Under the pieces are notes generated by a model. The model had not been told where the DNA came from, searched no databases, and worked only from the letters and a program-made list of their open reading frames with translations. Positions 51,386-61,900 of a stretch of DNA of 64,000 nucleotides are shown here, in pieces (the stretch's first letter is position 1; the number at the start of each line of letters is the position of its first letter). The stretch covers positions 124,001 to 188,000 of the forward strand of contig NZ_FXAW01000008.1 of assembly GCF_900177665.1 (NCBI RefSeq), given 5' to 3'. The position numbers were made by a program, and so were the translations under genes. The DNA is from Marivirga sericea (lineage in GTDB: Bacteria; Bacteroidota; Bacteroidia; Cytophagales; Cyclobacteriaceae).

Positions 51386-53293
51386 ATGAGTAACTACCAT
51401 ATTAAACACTTAGAGGAATATTATCAGGTATATCGTAAATCAGTTAGAAACCCCACCGCTTTTTGGGAGGAAATTGCTGAAGAGCACTTTATGTGGCGTA
51501 AAAAGTGGGATAATGTGTTAAGCTGGGATTTTTCTAAGCCTGAAGTAAAGTGGTTTGAGGGTGCTAAACTCAATATTACTGAAAATTGCATTGATCGGCA
51601 TCTATTCACCAGAGGAGATAAAACCGCTATAATTTTTGAACCTAATAGTCCAGATGAAGAAGCGCTTCATATTTCCTATAAAGAATTGCATAAGCGGGTA
51701 TACAAATTCGCAAACGTGTTAAAAAATAATAATATCAAGAAAGGGGATAGGGTTTGTATTTACCTGCCAATGATACCTGAGCTTGCGGTAGCGGTCTTAG
51801 CTTGTGCTAGAATTGGCGCTATTCACTCAGTAGTTTTTGCGGGGTTTTCTTCAAACGCTTTGGCTACTCGTATAAACGATTGTGATTGTAAAATGGTCAT
51901 CACAAGCGATGGATCTTACCGAGGAGCAAAAACGCTAGATTTGAAAAGTATTGTGGACGATGCTTTAGAAAACTGTCCTGATGTGGAAAGTGTGCTTGTC
52001 GCAAAGAGAATCAATTCTGAGATAAATATGGTCGATAAGCGCGATCAGTGGTTGCAGCCTTTGCTTGAGGAGGCTTCTTCTGATTGTGAACCAGAGATCA
52101 TGGATGCGGAAGATCCACTATTTATTCTCTACACCTCAGGGTCTACAGGTACTCCAAAAGGTATGGTGCATTCCACTGCCGGTTATATGGTGTACTCTGC
52201 TTACACCTTTAAAAATGTTTTTCAATACCGCGAACCGGATGTGTATTGGTGTACCGCTGACATTGGCTGGATTACAGGTCATAGTTATATTGTTTATGGC
52301 CCTTTATGTAATGGAGCGACTACCGTAATGTTTGAAGGAGTGCCGAACTATCCTGACTTTGGTCGTTTCTGGGAAATAGTCGAGAAACATAAAGTGAATC
52401 AGTTTTATACCGCTCCAACGGCAATTAGAGCTCTTGCAAAAGAAGGGATATCGCATTTAGAAAAACATGATCTATCTTCTTTAAAAGTATTAGGAACTGT
52501 AGGGGAGCCGATCAATGAAGAAGCATGGCACTGGTATGATGATAATGTAGGGAAAAAGAAGGCGCCTATAGTGGATACATGGTGGCAAACGGAAACTGGT
52601 GGAATTATGATTACCCCTTTGGCCTTTTGTACGCCTACCAAACCGACATATGCCACTCTTCCATTTATTGGGATTCAGCCTGCATTGATGGACGCTGATG
52701 GCAATGAATTAGAAGGAAATCAAGTGGATGGTAATTTATGTATCAAATTCCCTTGGCCAAGTATGGCAAGAACAATTTGGGGGAATCATCAAAGGTACAA
52801 GGATACTTATTTCTCTGCATACGAAAATAAATACTTCACGGGAGATGGTGCCTTAAGAGATGAAGTAGGTTATTATAGAATCACAGGTAGAGTGGATGAT
52901 GTAATTATTGTATCGGGTCACAATCTTGGAACTGCTCCTATTGAGGATGCCATTAATGAGCACCCAGCTGTAGCTGAAAGTGCAATTGTAGGCTTCCCTC
53001 ATGAAATTAAGGGAAATGCACTTTACGGATATATTACTTTAAAAGATACCGGTGAAGGGAGGATTCATGATAACTTACGAAAGGAAATTAATCAGTTGAT
53101 AACCGATCAAATAGGACCGATTGCTAAGCTGGATAAAATGCAGTTTACACAAGGCTTACCTAAAACCAGATCAGGGAAAATCATGAGAAGAATACTTCGA
53201 AAAATAGCAGAAGGTGATACAAGCAATTTGGGGGACACTTCTACTCTTTTGAATCCGGAAGTGGTAGAATCTATTATTGAAGGAAAGAAGTAG
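51386..53293 (+). CDS. acs: Acetyl-CoA synthetase
   Basis: A 635-residue AMP-forming acetate-CoA ligase, which activates acetate in the cytoplasm. Motifs are YTSGSTGTPKGMVHSTAGY, WWQTETGGIMITPL, FTGDGALRD, GRVDDVIIVSGH and the C-terminal PKTRSGKIMRRILRKIA with catalytic Lys598. All are of the Acs type, and the length is standard. It is the main entry point from acetate to the glyoxylate shunt encoded at 4.7-7.6 kb. It lies downstream of PrpE and is followed by a strong hairpin before the DUF294 gene. Confidence 0.95.
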   Translation: MSNYHIKHLEEYYQVYRKSVRNPTAFWEEIAEEHFMWRKKWDNVLSWDFSKPEVKWFEGAKLNITENCIDRHLFTRGDKTAIIFEPNSPDEEALHISYKELHKRVYKFANVLKNNNIKKGDRVCIYLPMIPELAVAVLACARIGAIHSVVFAGFSSNALATRINDCDCKMVITSDGSYRGAKTLDLKSIVDDALENCPDVESVLVAKRINSEINMVDKRDQWLQPLLEEASSDCEPEIMDAEDPLFILYTSGSTGTPKGMVHSTAGYMVYSAYTFKNVFQYREPDVYWCTADIGWITGHSYIVYGPLCNGATTVMFEGVPNYPDFGRFWEIVEKHKVNQFYTAPTAIRALAKEGISHLEKHDLSSLKVLGTVGEPINEEAWHWYDDNVGKKKAPIVDTWWQTETGGIMITPLAFCTPTKPTYATLPFIGIQPALMDADGNELEGNQVDGNLCIKFPWPSMARTIWGNHQRYKDTYFSAYENKYFTGDGALRDEVGYYRITGRVDDVIIVSGHNLGTAPIEDAINEHPAVAESAIVGFPHEIKGNALYGYITLKDTGEGRIHDNLRKEINQLITDQIGPIAKLDKMQFTQGLPKTRSGKIMRRILRKIAEGDTSNLGDTSTLLNPEVVESIIEGKK

Positions 53294-53298
53294 CTGTT

Positions 53299-53340
53299 AA
53301 GCTAAAATACTGCGTTTAAAATAGCGTAGTCTTTTAGCTT
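53299..53340. terminator. Strong hairpin after acs
   Basis: A two-part stem. The outer part is a perfect 9 bp, AAGCTAAAA / TTTTAGCTT. The inner part is ACTGCG / CGTAGT with one G-U pair. They are separated by one mismatch and close a 10-base loop. There is no T-run beyond the stem, so it may attenuate rather than fully end transcription into the DUF294 gene. Confidence 0.6.
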
Positions 53341-53365
53341 AGCATTAATTCATGATTTAAACTAA

Positions 53366-55276
53366 ATGGCGAATATTATTTCTTCCAAGATAGCAGACTT
53401 TATCATACGCTTTCCTCCTTTTGATAAGGTAGCAAGGGAAGAAATAATACGCCTAAGTGAAGAGGCAGAGGTGCTTTATTTTAAAAAAGGCCAATTAGTT
53501 TTTCAGCAAAAAGAAAAAGCTAAGCCCTTTATCTATTTCTTGAAGGAAGGTGAGATCCTGCTAAACGAAAATAGAGATAAGAAGAAAGTTCTGATCGATG
53601 CATGCGATGAAGGGGAACTATTTGGAGTTAGAGCTATGCTTACAGGCAATCCTTATGTGTTTGAAGCCTTCTGTCAGGAAGAGTCGTTGGTTTATGCTTT
53701 TCCGCTTTCTATATTTAAACCTATCCTAGAATCTAATAAAGACCTAAGCTTATTTTTTGCAGCTGGTCTTGCTTCTGGCCAGAAACCTTCAGGGTTTCAG
53801 GCGATTTATCAACAGAATAAAGAGGCAGGTGGAGCTGATTTCTTAAGCTGGCAAAGACCTGTGGAGGAGCTGAGCGAACCCCTGATCTGTGTTAAGCCTA
53901 CCGTATCTATAGAAGAGGCAGCAAGGGAAATAACAGCTAAATCTTCAAATGCTTTGATCGTGAAAGATGAACAAGGTAAAGCTGTGGGTATTGTTACCGA
54001 TACGGATTTTAGAGCCAAAGTGGGTGGAGGAATTGCTTTAATTAGTGATCCTATTACAAAAATCATGTCTATCCAGCTAATTTCTAAAGAATTGGGACTG
54101 CCACTGGCGGAATATGTGATTAGTATGCTCAAACAAAATGTAAAGCATTTGTTGATCACCAAAAATGAGGAGGTATATGGAATCTTTAGTCAACAATCTT
54201 TATTCTCTCAACTTCAATTAAATCCTTTTTCAATTCTTTACAGTATTGAAGCAGCGGATAGCTTGGAAAAGCTGTGTTCATATAGAAATGAAGTAGCTTC
54301 TTTCCTTAAGTATTATTTGCAGCAAAATCTTAAAATCTCGGTTTTATCGCAACTTATTACGACCATTAATGATGCGCTCATTAAGAAAGCCATAAAATTC
54401 GCAATTGCTGCTTTAGAGGAAGAGAAGTACCTCAAACCTGATGTAGACTTTGCCTGGATTTCATTAGGTAGTGAAGGTCGGGAAGAGCAATTATTACAAA
54501 CTGATCAGGATAATGCTATTATTTTTGGAGAGGTTGATGCAGCTCAGCTAAACTATACGAGAGAGTATTTTATCCAATTGGGCCGGCGAGTAAACGATAC
54601 CCTCCATCAGGCCGGCTTCGAATATTGTCCAGCTAATATGATGGCAGGAAATCCTGACTGGTGCCTGACTATTTCTGAATGGGAGAAGCGTTTTCAGGGC
54701 TGGATTCGCACTCCAGAGAAGCAGGCTCTCTTGATGGCTACAATATTTTTCGACTACAGATATATCTATGGTGACCAAGGGCTGGTAGAAAGACTGGACA
54801 AGCATTTAAAAACTGAAATAAAATCCAATAGAATTTTTCTCAATTATCTAGCAAAAAATGCTACTCAGAATCCTGCACCGCTAAGTTTTTTCAAGAATTT
54901 AATCGTTGAGCGATCCGGTGCTCACAAAGAGGACTTTGATCTAAAGGGAAGAGCGTTAATGCCATTAGCAGACATTGCGAGAGTTTTATGTTTAGAGGCA
55001 GGGAATATCACGATTAAAAATACGGTAGAGAGGTATTTGTTTTTAGCGCAACAAGATAAATCAAGAAAGGAGGTCTTTATAGATGCAGTACAGGCTTACG
55101 AACTTTTACAACATTTTAGGGCTTCGGAAGGAATCAGAAATGATGATTCCGGAAGGTTTATTCCAATTAAGGAGATCTCAAAGTTTGATAGACAGGTATT
55201 GAGAAATGCTTTCGAACCTATTTATGCATTGCAGCAGATGATCGAATTAAAATTTCAGTTAAATTATTTCAATTAA
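53366..55276 (+). CDS. cNMP-binding/CBS/DUF294 nucleotidyltransferase-like protein
   Basis: A 636-residue soluble protein with four parts. A cyclic-nucleotide-binding-like domain (about 15-130, LFGVRAMLTGNPYVFEAF) is followed by two CBS motifs (about 170-290) that may bind adenosine ligands. A GlnD-like nucleotidyltransferase domain follows (about 300-440), with GSEGREEQ and the metal-binding acidic pair Asp380/Asp382 (TDQDN). The last part is a helical DUF294_C domain (about 470-632). It resembles proteins encoded beside acetate-type symporters and acs in many bacteria. Function is unknown; it may modify or sense a partner in acetate metabolism. It is translationally coupled to the exonuclease gene. 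Confidence 0.85.
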   Translation: MANIISSKIADFIIRFPPFDKVAREEIIRLSEEAEVLYFKKGQLVFQQKEKAKPFIYFLKEGEILLNENRDKKKVLIDACDEGELFGVRAMLTGNPYVFEAFCQEESLVYAFPLSIFKPILESNKDLSLFFAAGLASGQKPSGFQAIYQQNKEAGGADFLSWQRPVEELSEPLICVKPTVSIEEAAREITAKSSNALIVKDEQGKAVGIVTDTDFRAKVGGGIALISDPITKIMSIQLISKELGLPLAEYVISMLKQNVKHLLITKNEEVYGIFSQQSLFSQLQLNPFSILYSIEAADSLEKLCSYRNEVASFLKYYLQQNLKISVLSQLITTINDALIKKAIKFAIAALEEEKYLKPDVDFAWISLGSEGREEQLLQTDQDNAIIFGEVDAAQLNYTREYFIQLGRRVNDTLHQAGFEYCPANMMAGNPDWCLTISEWEKRFQGWIRTPEKQALLMATIFFDYRYIYGDQGLVERLDKHLKTEIKSNRIFLNYLAKNATQNPAPLSFFKNLIVERSGAHKEDFDLKGRALMPLADIARVLCLEAGNITIKNTVERYLFLAQQDKSRKEVFIDAVQAYELLQHFRASEGIRNDDSGRFIPIKEISKFDRQVLRNAFEPIYALQQMIELKFQLNYFN

Positions 55277-55279
55277 GTG

Positions 55280-55900
55280 ATGGGTTTTAAGTTTTGGCAA
55301 AAGAGTACTAAACCCGACTATCCAGAGGAAATTCTCGATTATTTTGAACTCAATAATTCTGATAAAGGGGTTTCGGGCGATTTTGTGGTACTAGATACAG
55401 AGGCTTCATCTCTAAGAATTGATCGTGCAGATTTATTGTCAGTTGGCGCAGTAAAGATTAAAAACGATAGTGTTTCCGTGAAAGATTCCTTCCATCTTTT
55501 TATTGATACGGGTAAATCAGGTATGACTGCTAATGTAGAGATTCACGAAATCATGGCATCTGGGAAAGAGCATAAAATGGAGCCGAAAAAAGTACTCTTG
55601 GCTTTTCTAAAATATATTGGAAATAGTATTTTAGTTGCACAGCATGCTAGGTATGATATTGGATTAATAAACCGATATTTATCGGAGCACTTTCCAGGAG
55701 TTCGTTTAGTAAATCAGGTCTTGGATACAGCTGACTTGGCAATTCAGAAAGACCAAAGAGATAATCCTGACCTTAAATTTAATCCACAGAATTATTCGCT
55801 TGACGCCCTTTTAGAAAGATACAAAATTGAACCCTTAGAGAGACATACAGCGCTTGGTGATGCCTATAGTACTGCACTTCTATTTCTTAAAATCAAATGA
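55280..55900 (+). CDS. DEDDh 3'-5' exonuclease (DnaQ-like)
   Basis: A 206-residue soluble exonuclease of the DnaQ/RNase T superfamily. Exo I has Asp and Glu in VVLDTEASSL, exo II has Asp in AQHARYDIGLIN, and exo III has His and Asp in RHTALGDAYSTALLFL, so all DEDDh residues are present. The start could be GTG at 55277, directly after the DUF294 stop, or ATG at 55280; I choose ATG. It usually accompanies the DUF294/CBS protein in acetate clusters, for reasons unknown. Its substrate may be nucleotides or oligonucleotides produced by, or controlling, the neighbour. Confidence 0.88.
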   Translation: MGFKFWQKSTKPDYPEEILDYFELNNSDKGVSGDFVVLDTEASSLRIDRADLLSVGAVKIKNDSVSVKDSFHLFIDTGKSGMTANVEIHEIMASGKEHKMEPKKVLLAFLKYIGNSILVAQHARYDIGLINRYLSEHFPGVRLVNQVLDTADLAIQKDQRDNPDLKFNPQNYSLDALLERYKIEPLERHTALGDAYSTALLFLKIK

Positions 55901-55940
55901 TTAATTTGCTTACAGAAGTTTTTAAATGGAGTAATTAAAA

Positions 55941-55966
55941 AGCCGATGAAATTGGCTCCATCGGCT
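55941..55966. terminator. Terminator after the exonuclease gene
   Basis: An 8-bp stem AGCCGATG / CATCGGCT with a 10-base loop between the exonuclease (+) and aldo/keto reductase (-) genes. A-rich bases precede it, so on the minus strand it ends in T residues and could serve the reductase. Confidence 0.7.
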
Positions 55967-56015
55967 GTTATCTTCTTAATTACCTAATAGTTCGTTGTTT
56001 TTAATTATTAATTAC

Positions 56016-56966
56016 TCAACCCCAAAGGTCTTCCATGCTGTATGGGGAACCCTCTTGAGTCCAGAAGCTGCCATCCACAAATCTGTAATTTTTATCAGAT
56101 TTGCTGATTTCTTCGACCTCTTCTGGGCTTAGATTAATCTCATCCGCTTCAAGATTTTGTTTGATTCGACCTGCATTGGTAGATTTCGGAATCACCGATA
56201 TCCCTCTGTTAAGTGCAAATGCAATTAATATTTGAGCGGGCGTTTTGCCGTGTTTTTGGGCTATAGATTTTACAGAGTCGAGCTCAAAAAGATCTGGCTC
56301 ATCATCTTTCTTCATTTGGCTTACTCTATCTTTTGATCCCAAGGGAGAATAAGCTGTCACCAATATGTCGTGCTTTTTGCAGAATGTTACTAAGTCGTCC
56401 TGAACTAGTGCAGGATGTAGTTCGACCTGATTCATCTCCGGTTTAATGTCAGCAATTCCTCTCAGTTTTTCCAGATTATTTACGTTGAAATTGGCGACTC
56501 CAATATGTTTAGTGAGTCCTTTTTCAACCAAGTTTTCCATTGCTTTCCAAGTTTTCTGAATCGGAGCTAAGTCTTGTCCAAGAAAGTCATCACCCGATTT
56601 TGGAAATTCCGCTTCTGGCTTTAACGCAACCGACCAATGCATTAAATAAAGATCTAAGTACTCTAACTGTAAGTCTTTTAGCGTCTTATTTAGTGCAGGC
56701 TCAACATCCTCAGGAAGATGAGCATTATTCCATAATTTAGAGGTCACGAAAAGCTCTTTTCTGGAGCATAAACCGTCCTTGAACGCTTTTTGAAGCGCGT
56801 CTCCTATTTCTTTTTCATTTCCATAAATATACGCACAATCAATATGTCGATAGCCTACTTTAATGGCTTCTAAAACCGCCTCATACACTTCACCGGGCTC
56901 TGATTTCCAAGTTCCAAGACCTAAAGCAGGTAAAACATCTCCGTTTCTAAATGTTAATTTTTTCAT
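56016..56966 (-). CDS. Aldo/keto reductase
   Basis: A 316-residue NAD(P)H-dependent aldo/keto reductase. I start it at ATG 56966 (MKKLTFRNGDVLPALGLGTW), as the upstream extension to 57014 is not conserved-looking. The catalytic tetrad is visible: Asp and Tyr in GYRHIDCAYIYGNEKEIG, Lys in FVTSKLWN, His in LMHWS. The C-terminal cofactor motif is VIPKSTNAGRIKQNLEA. It is similar to aldose-reductase-like bacterial AKRs. It is convergent with the fatty-acid block and probably not part of it. Confidence 0.93.
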   Translation of the reverse strand: MKKLTFRNGDVLPALGLGTWKSEPGEVYEAVLEAIKVGYRHIDCAYIYGNEKEIGDALQKAFKDGLCSRKELFVTSKLWNNAHLPEDVEPALNKTLKDLQLEYLDLYLMHWSVALKPEAEFPKSGDDFLGQDLAPIQKTWKAMENLVEKGLTKHIGVANFNVNNLEKLRGIADIKPEMNQVELHPALVQDDLVTFCKKHDILVTAYSPLGSKDRVSQMKKDDEPDLFELDSVKSIAQKHGKTPAQILIAFALNRGISVIPKSTNAGRIKQNLEADEINLSPEEVEEISKSDKNYRFVDGSFWTQEGSPYSMEDLWG

Positions 56967-57500
56967 TTGATAAGTTAGTTTTATAGTTTGTATTAGTATA
57001 CTCATTGAATTCATTTATGTTGAACAAAATGTGAATTTCTACGGAGGAGGTCTATTTGTGACAATACTATACTATCATTTGCTTTGTGCCCTGCTGATAC
57101 ATAAAAGCTTTATCGAATCAGAGTTTTAGAGGGGTATTTGTTTTGTTATCGATTCGATTAAATTTGGAACCTTTATCCTATGTCAGGAGAAAAGTAGAGT
57201 AAAACTTGGAGAGCTGATCAGTTGGATTCAAGATATACCTTCAAGGAAAAACTTTCAGTGGATGAAGCTATTTCTTTGGTAAATTGTTGATTTAACTGGT
57301 ATTGTAAATCGAAACAGCACAATGAGTTTAGATTACTAAAATATGAGCCGTTTCAACGAATCACTACTATTTCAATACTAAGCAGTGAATTCATTGTATT
57401 ATTCCGTTAATTTTCTGTAAATGCAGAAATAGTTCAAAAGCATCACTATTTATAATTTTTCTAAATTAGACTTGTGTTAACTAATAAAAATAGCATAATA

Positions 57501-57531
57501 GGCTTAAAATCAGTTGTTTAAGCCCTTTTTT
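57501..57531 (+). terminator. Orphan terminator upstream of the act operon
   Basis: A perfect 8-bp stem GGCTTAAA / TTTAAGCC, an 8-base loop, then C and six T. On the plus strand the nearest upstream gene already has its own terminator 1.5 kb away. This one must therefore serve a non-coding transcript, read-through from further upstream, or an attenuated leader. Confidence 0.75.
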
Positions 57532-57584
57532 GTGAATTGCTTAATAAAAATGCCAAATTTGTATTCGAAATGTATTTGAAATAA

Positions 57585-57592
57585 TAGCTTTG
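57585..57592 (+). promoter_or_regulatory. -7 element of the act operon
   Basis: TAGCTTTG matches TAnnTTTG exactly and predicts transcription from about 57599. This rules out the in-frame TTG at 57603 as a practical start and supports ATG 57633 or 57654, giving a leader of about 35-55 bases. Confidence 0.55.
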
Positions 57593-57653
57593 GGCAGTAG
57601 ATTTGTACCCAATTAATAATTGGTGTTCCCAGATGCTAAATGAACAAATAAAT

Positions 57654-58925
57654 ATGTCCTTGAAAACGTATATTACTCGCTTATCTTTTATAGCATTCCT
57701 AATAGTGAGTTTTTTATCATTACCAAACGATGCTTTCGCACAGGCCGATGAGTTGCCAACAAGCGAAGAAGCTATTGCTAATGGTGAAAAACTATTTAAG
57801 AATAATTGTGCTGTTTGTCACCAGGTTCAACAAAAGATGGTTGGACCAGCTCTTAAAAACGTTTATGAAAGAAGAGAGTTGCCTTGGTTGCTTAATTTTA
57901 TAAGTAATTCTCAAAAAGTCATTCAAAGCGGTGATGAGTATGCTGTTAATCTGTATAACGAATATGGTAAGGCGGTAATGCCTAACTTTGATTACTTTGC
58001 AGATGAGGAAATCAAAAGCATTTTAGGATATATTAAGTATCAAACTGAAAATCCACCACAAGAAGAAACTGCTGCTGCAGCTGGTGCTTCTACTGAGGCA
58101 GGAACTGGTGGAGGTAGTGGTATTCCATCAGAATATCTTACGCTTATCATAGTTGGATTTGTAATTGTCCTAATTTTGATTTTGGTAGTTTTGATTTTGA
58201 TCGTAACGGTTTTAACGAAATTCATCAATCAAAAAGACAATGTTGATGCGAGAGATAAGGAATATGTAAATCAAAGCTTTAACCTCAATAAGTTAGTTAG
58301 AAGTAACGGATTTTTATTCTTTGTAATATTGATCTTTACAGCGGTTGTAGCAAAGACAGTAATTGATGGCCTTTACACTGTAGGTGTTCAGCAAGGATAT
58401 CAGCCAACTCAACCGATTGCCTTCTCCCATGAGATACATGCAGGTCAATATGAAATTGAATGTCAGTATTGTCACACAGGGGTTATGATCAGCAAGAGTG
58501 CAAATATTCCTTCTGCAAATATTTGTATGAATTGTCATACTGCTATTAAAACAGAATCAAAAGAGATTGCAAAAATATATAAAGCCATAGATTATGATCC
58601 TGAAACTGGTGAATATGGTGATAATATCAAGCCAATAGAATGGGTAAGAGTACATAATTTACCTGACTTAGCTTATTTTAATCATTCCCAGCACGTAAAT
58701 GTGGGTGAAATCGAATGTCAAACATGTCATGGTCCTATTGAAGAGATGGCTGTTGTAAAACAGTGGAGTACATTAACAATGGGATGGTGTATCAATTGTC
58801 ACAGAGAGACTAAAGTAAATGCAAAGGGAAATGCTTATTACGATCAATTAGTTGAAGCACACGATGGTGGCGACTTGAAAGTAGTGGACATAGGTGGTTT
58901 AGAGTGTGCAAAGTGTCATTATTAA
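57654..58925 (+). CDS. actA: Alternative complex III subunit ActA, multihaem cytochrome c
   Basis: A 423-residue cytochrome of alternative complex III, the enzyme that oxidises menaquinol and reduces a cytochrome c or oxidase. I start it at ATG 57654 (MSLKTYITRL), which gives a clean signal peptide ending AFAQ. A monohaem domain (CAVCH at 52-56) comes first, then a membrane helix, a second helix and a pentahaem region with CQYCH, CMNCH, CQTCH, CINCH and CAKCH. That makes six haem sites, one more than the pentahaem ActA of Rhodothermus. The fused N-terminal cytochrome domain may be the electron exit. It heads the act operon. Confidence 0.93.
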   Translation: MSLKTYITRLSFIAFLIVSFLSLPNDAFAQADELPTSEEAIANGEKLFKNNCAVCHQVQQKMVGPALKNVYERRELPWLLNFISNSQKVIQSGDEYAVNLYNEYGKAVMPNFDYFADEEIKSILGYIKYQTENPPQEETAAAAGASTEAGTGGGSGIPSEYLTLIIVGFVIVLILILVVLILIVTVLTKFINQKDNVDARDKEYVNQSFNLNKLVRSNGFLFFVILIFTAVVAKTVIDGLYTVGVQQGYQPTQPIAFSHEIHAGQYEIECQYCHTGVMISKSANIPSANICMNCHTAIKTESKEIAKIYKAIDYDPETGEYGDNIKPIEWVRVHNLPDLAYFNHSQHVNVGEIECQTCHGPIEEMAVVKQWSTLTMGWCINCHRETKVNAKGNAYYDQLVEAHDGGDLKVVDIGGLECAKCHY

Positions 58926-58960
58926 GTAAAAGAATTTAATCGACTTCATTAATCATAGAT

Positions 58961-61900
58961 ATGAGTGATCAAAAAACATATTGGAAAGGAACTGAACAAT
59001 TAACAAATGATCCTTCATTTGTTAAAAATGCGGAAAAGGAATTTCCTGAGTACTTACCAATCAATGATAAGAAAGAGTCTAATGGTGGTAGTCCTTCCAG
59101 AAGAGATTTCTTGAAAATGATGGGGTTTGGTGTAGCTGCAGCATCTCTTGCTGCTTGTGAAGCACCTGTTAGAAAAGCAATCCCTTATTTAAATAAGCCT
59201 GTTGATGTAGATCCAGGTATTCCTAATTACTATGCTTCTACCTATTCAGTTGGTGGTGATTACGCTAGTATCGTTGTGAAAACACGTGAAGGTAGACCAA
59301 TCAAAATAGAAGGAAATAAAAATTCTTCTATCACTCAAGGGGGTGTGAATGCGCAAGTTGAGGCTTCTGTCCTGTCTTTGTATGACCAAGAGCGTCTCAA
59401 AGGTCCTTTGAAGGATGGTAAGAATGCAGATTGGGGTACAATTGATAAAGAGATTAAGGAGCAGCTTCAAGCAATAAGCGATGCTGGTGGACAGATTAAA
59501 TTAGTTTCAAATACTGTTAATTCACCCTCTACTTTAAAAGCTATTAAGGAAATGGCTGCGAAGTATGGTAATACTGAGCATATCATGTATGATGCGATTT
59601 CGCAGCATGGAATGTTGGTTGCAAATGAAACAATGTTTGGAGTAAAGGCACTTCCTTCATATGACTTTAGTAAAGCCAAAACAATTGTAAGTTTTAATGC
59701 TGATTTCCTCGGAACTTGGGTTTCGCCAATAGAGCATACTAAACAATACAGTAAGACGAGAAAAGTAAATAACGAGAACAAGAAAATGTCTCGTCACTAC
59801 CAATTCGAGGCGAATCTTTCATTAACTGGGTCTAACGCTGATTATAGAACGCCTGTTAGACCCTCTCAAGAAGGATTAGTCGTAGCGGCACTTTATAATG
59901 AAGTAGCGAAAATGACTGGTAGTGCTCCTATCAATACTAATAAAGTTGAGGTCGCAAATATTACAAAAGCGGCTAGAGACTTGGTCGCTTCTCAAGGGCA
60001 ATCTTTAGTAGTTGCTGGTTCTAATGATGCTGATATTCAACTGTTGGTGAACGGGATCAATTCCATGTTGAATAATTATGGCGCTACTCTTGATCTGAAT
60101 CAGTATTCAAATGCTAGAAAAGGAGATGAGGCAGCATTCAGCCAGATGGTGAAGGATGCAAAAGCTGGAAAAATTAGCGCTGTTCTATTCTATAATTCTA
60201 ATCCTGTTTATAATTCTGGACTGGGAGAGGAGCTGAAGACAGCCATGGAAAAGGTATCATTGACTGTTTCTACTTCTGACAGAAAAGATGAAACTGCTGA
60301 TATAGTAAAATATGTAGCGCCTGATCATCATTTCCTGGAATCATGGAACGATGCAGAGCCTAAGAAAGGAGAATTGAGTTTAGCTCAGCCAACTATTTCT
60401 CCGCTCTTCAAAACCCGTCAGGCTCAAGACAGCTTCTTGACTTGGACTGGTAACAAACAAGAATATTATAATTTTCTTAGAAAGAATTGGGAAGAAAATC
60501 ACTACAGTGGTCAGGAGCCTACATTCGATATCTTCTGGGATAAGACATTATATAATGGTGTTTTCACCTACAAAGTTGAAAGCAGTGATTTAGCAGCTCA
60601 ATCTGTTGATTTAGCAGCATGTGCAAACAGAATCAATAAGTCCTACAAGACTGCAAATGAAGGTCTAGAGATAGTTTTCTATCAAAAAGTATCTATTGGG
60701 AATGGACAACACGCCAATAATCCATGGTTACAAGAATTACCAGACCCAATTTCAAAGGCCACTTGGGATAACTATGCCACCATCTCTCAAAAGATGGCGA
60801 ATGATTTAGGAATCAAAATCTTTGAAGGTAAGACTTCAAAAATTAATCTTACAATCAACGGTCAAGCAATGGAAGTTCCTGCCTTGGTACAACCAGGTCA
60901 GGCTAATGGTACTATTGGTCTTGCTTTAGGATACGGTAGAAAAATGGCTGGGAAAGTTGCTAATGGTGTTGGATTCGATGTATATCCTTTATTGGGCCAA
61001 CTAAATGGTACTAAGTCTTTTGCATTAACTTCTGGCGTAAGTATAGATGGAACTGCAGGAAGCTATCAGTTAGCTCAGACTCAAACGCACCAAACATTCA
61101 TGGGTCGTGAGACTGTCATTCAGGAAGCTTTATTGGAAGATTACCAAAAGAAAAACTGGAAAAGGGACTTTCAACCTCATGTTGCAACGAGCAAAGGAAA
61201 AGTTGCCCCTTCTAAACTGACACTTTGGAATGGTCACAAATATAATAATCATCATTGGGGATTAGCAATAGACTTAAACTCATGTACAGGTTGTGCTGCA
61301 TGTACAATTGCTTGTCAATCAGAAAATAACATCCCAGTTGTAGGTAAAGAAGAGGTAGTAATGAGAAGAGATATGCAGTGGATGCGTGTTGACCGTTACT
61401 ATAGCTCTGATGCTGCTGCAGATGATACGAAAGGCTTAGAAAAAGCTGCTGAAAATCCGGAAGTTACCTTCCAACCAATGATGTGTCAGCATTGTAATAA
61501 TGCACCTTGCGAAACTGTTTGTCCGGTTGCGGCCACAACTCACAGTTCAGAAGGTTTAAATCAAATGACTTACAATAGATGTGTGGGTACAAGGTATTGT
61601 GCTAACAACTGTCCTTATAAAGTAAGACGATTCAACTGGTTCAAATACCATGATAATACCAAGTTTGATAAAAACATGGCCATGAATAATGACCTCGGTA
61701 AGATGGTATTAAATCCGGACGTTACGGTTCGTTCTCGTGGAGTTATGGAAAAATGCTCTATGTGTGTTCAGAGAATTCAGTCAGGTAAATTGAAAGCGAA
61801 GAAAGAGAAAAGAAAATTGGAGGATAAAGATGTAACTACTGCATGTGCTTCAGCTTGTCCTTCTGACGCTATCGTTTTTGGAGATTTGAATAATCAAGAT

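Larger units (their letters stand above)
56967..57653. other. Intergenic region with orphan terminator and act promoter
   Basis: 687 bases without a supported gene. Near the right end lie an orphan terminator (57501-57530) and the act operon -7 element (57585-57592). A 50-codon plus-strand frame around 57130-57290 lacks a start codon and a recognisable product. A small RNA ending at the orphan terminator is possible. Confidence 0.5.

Noticed and set aside
57130-57290. A 50-codon plus-strand open stretch upstream of the act operon
   Set aside because: No start codon at its beginning, no family match, and competing frames look as good; probably chance.
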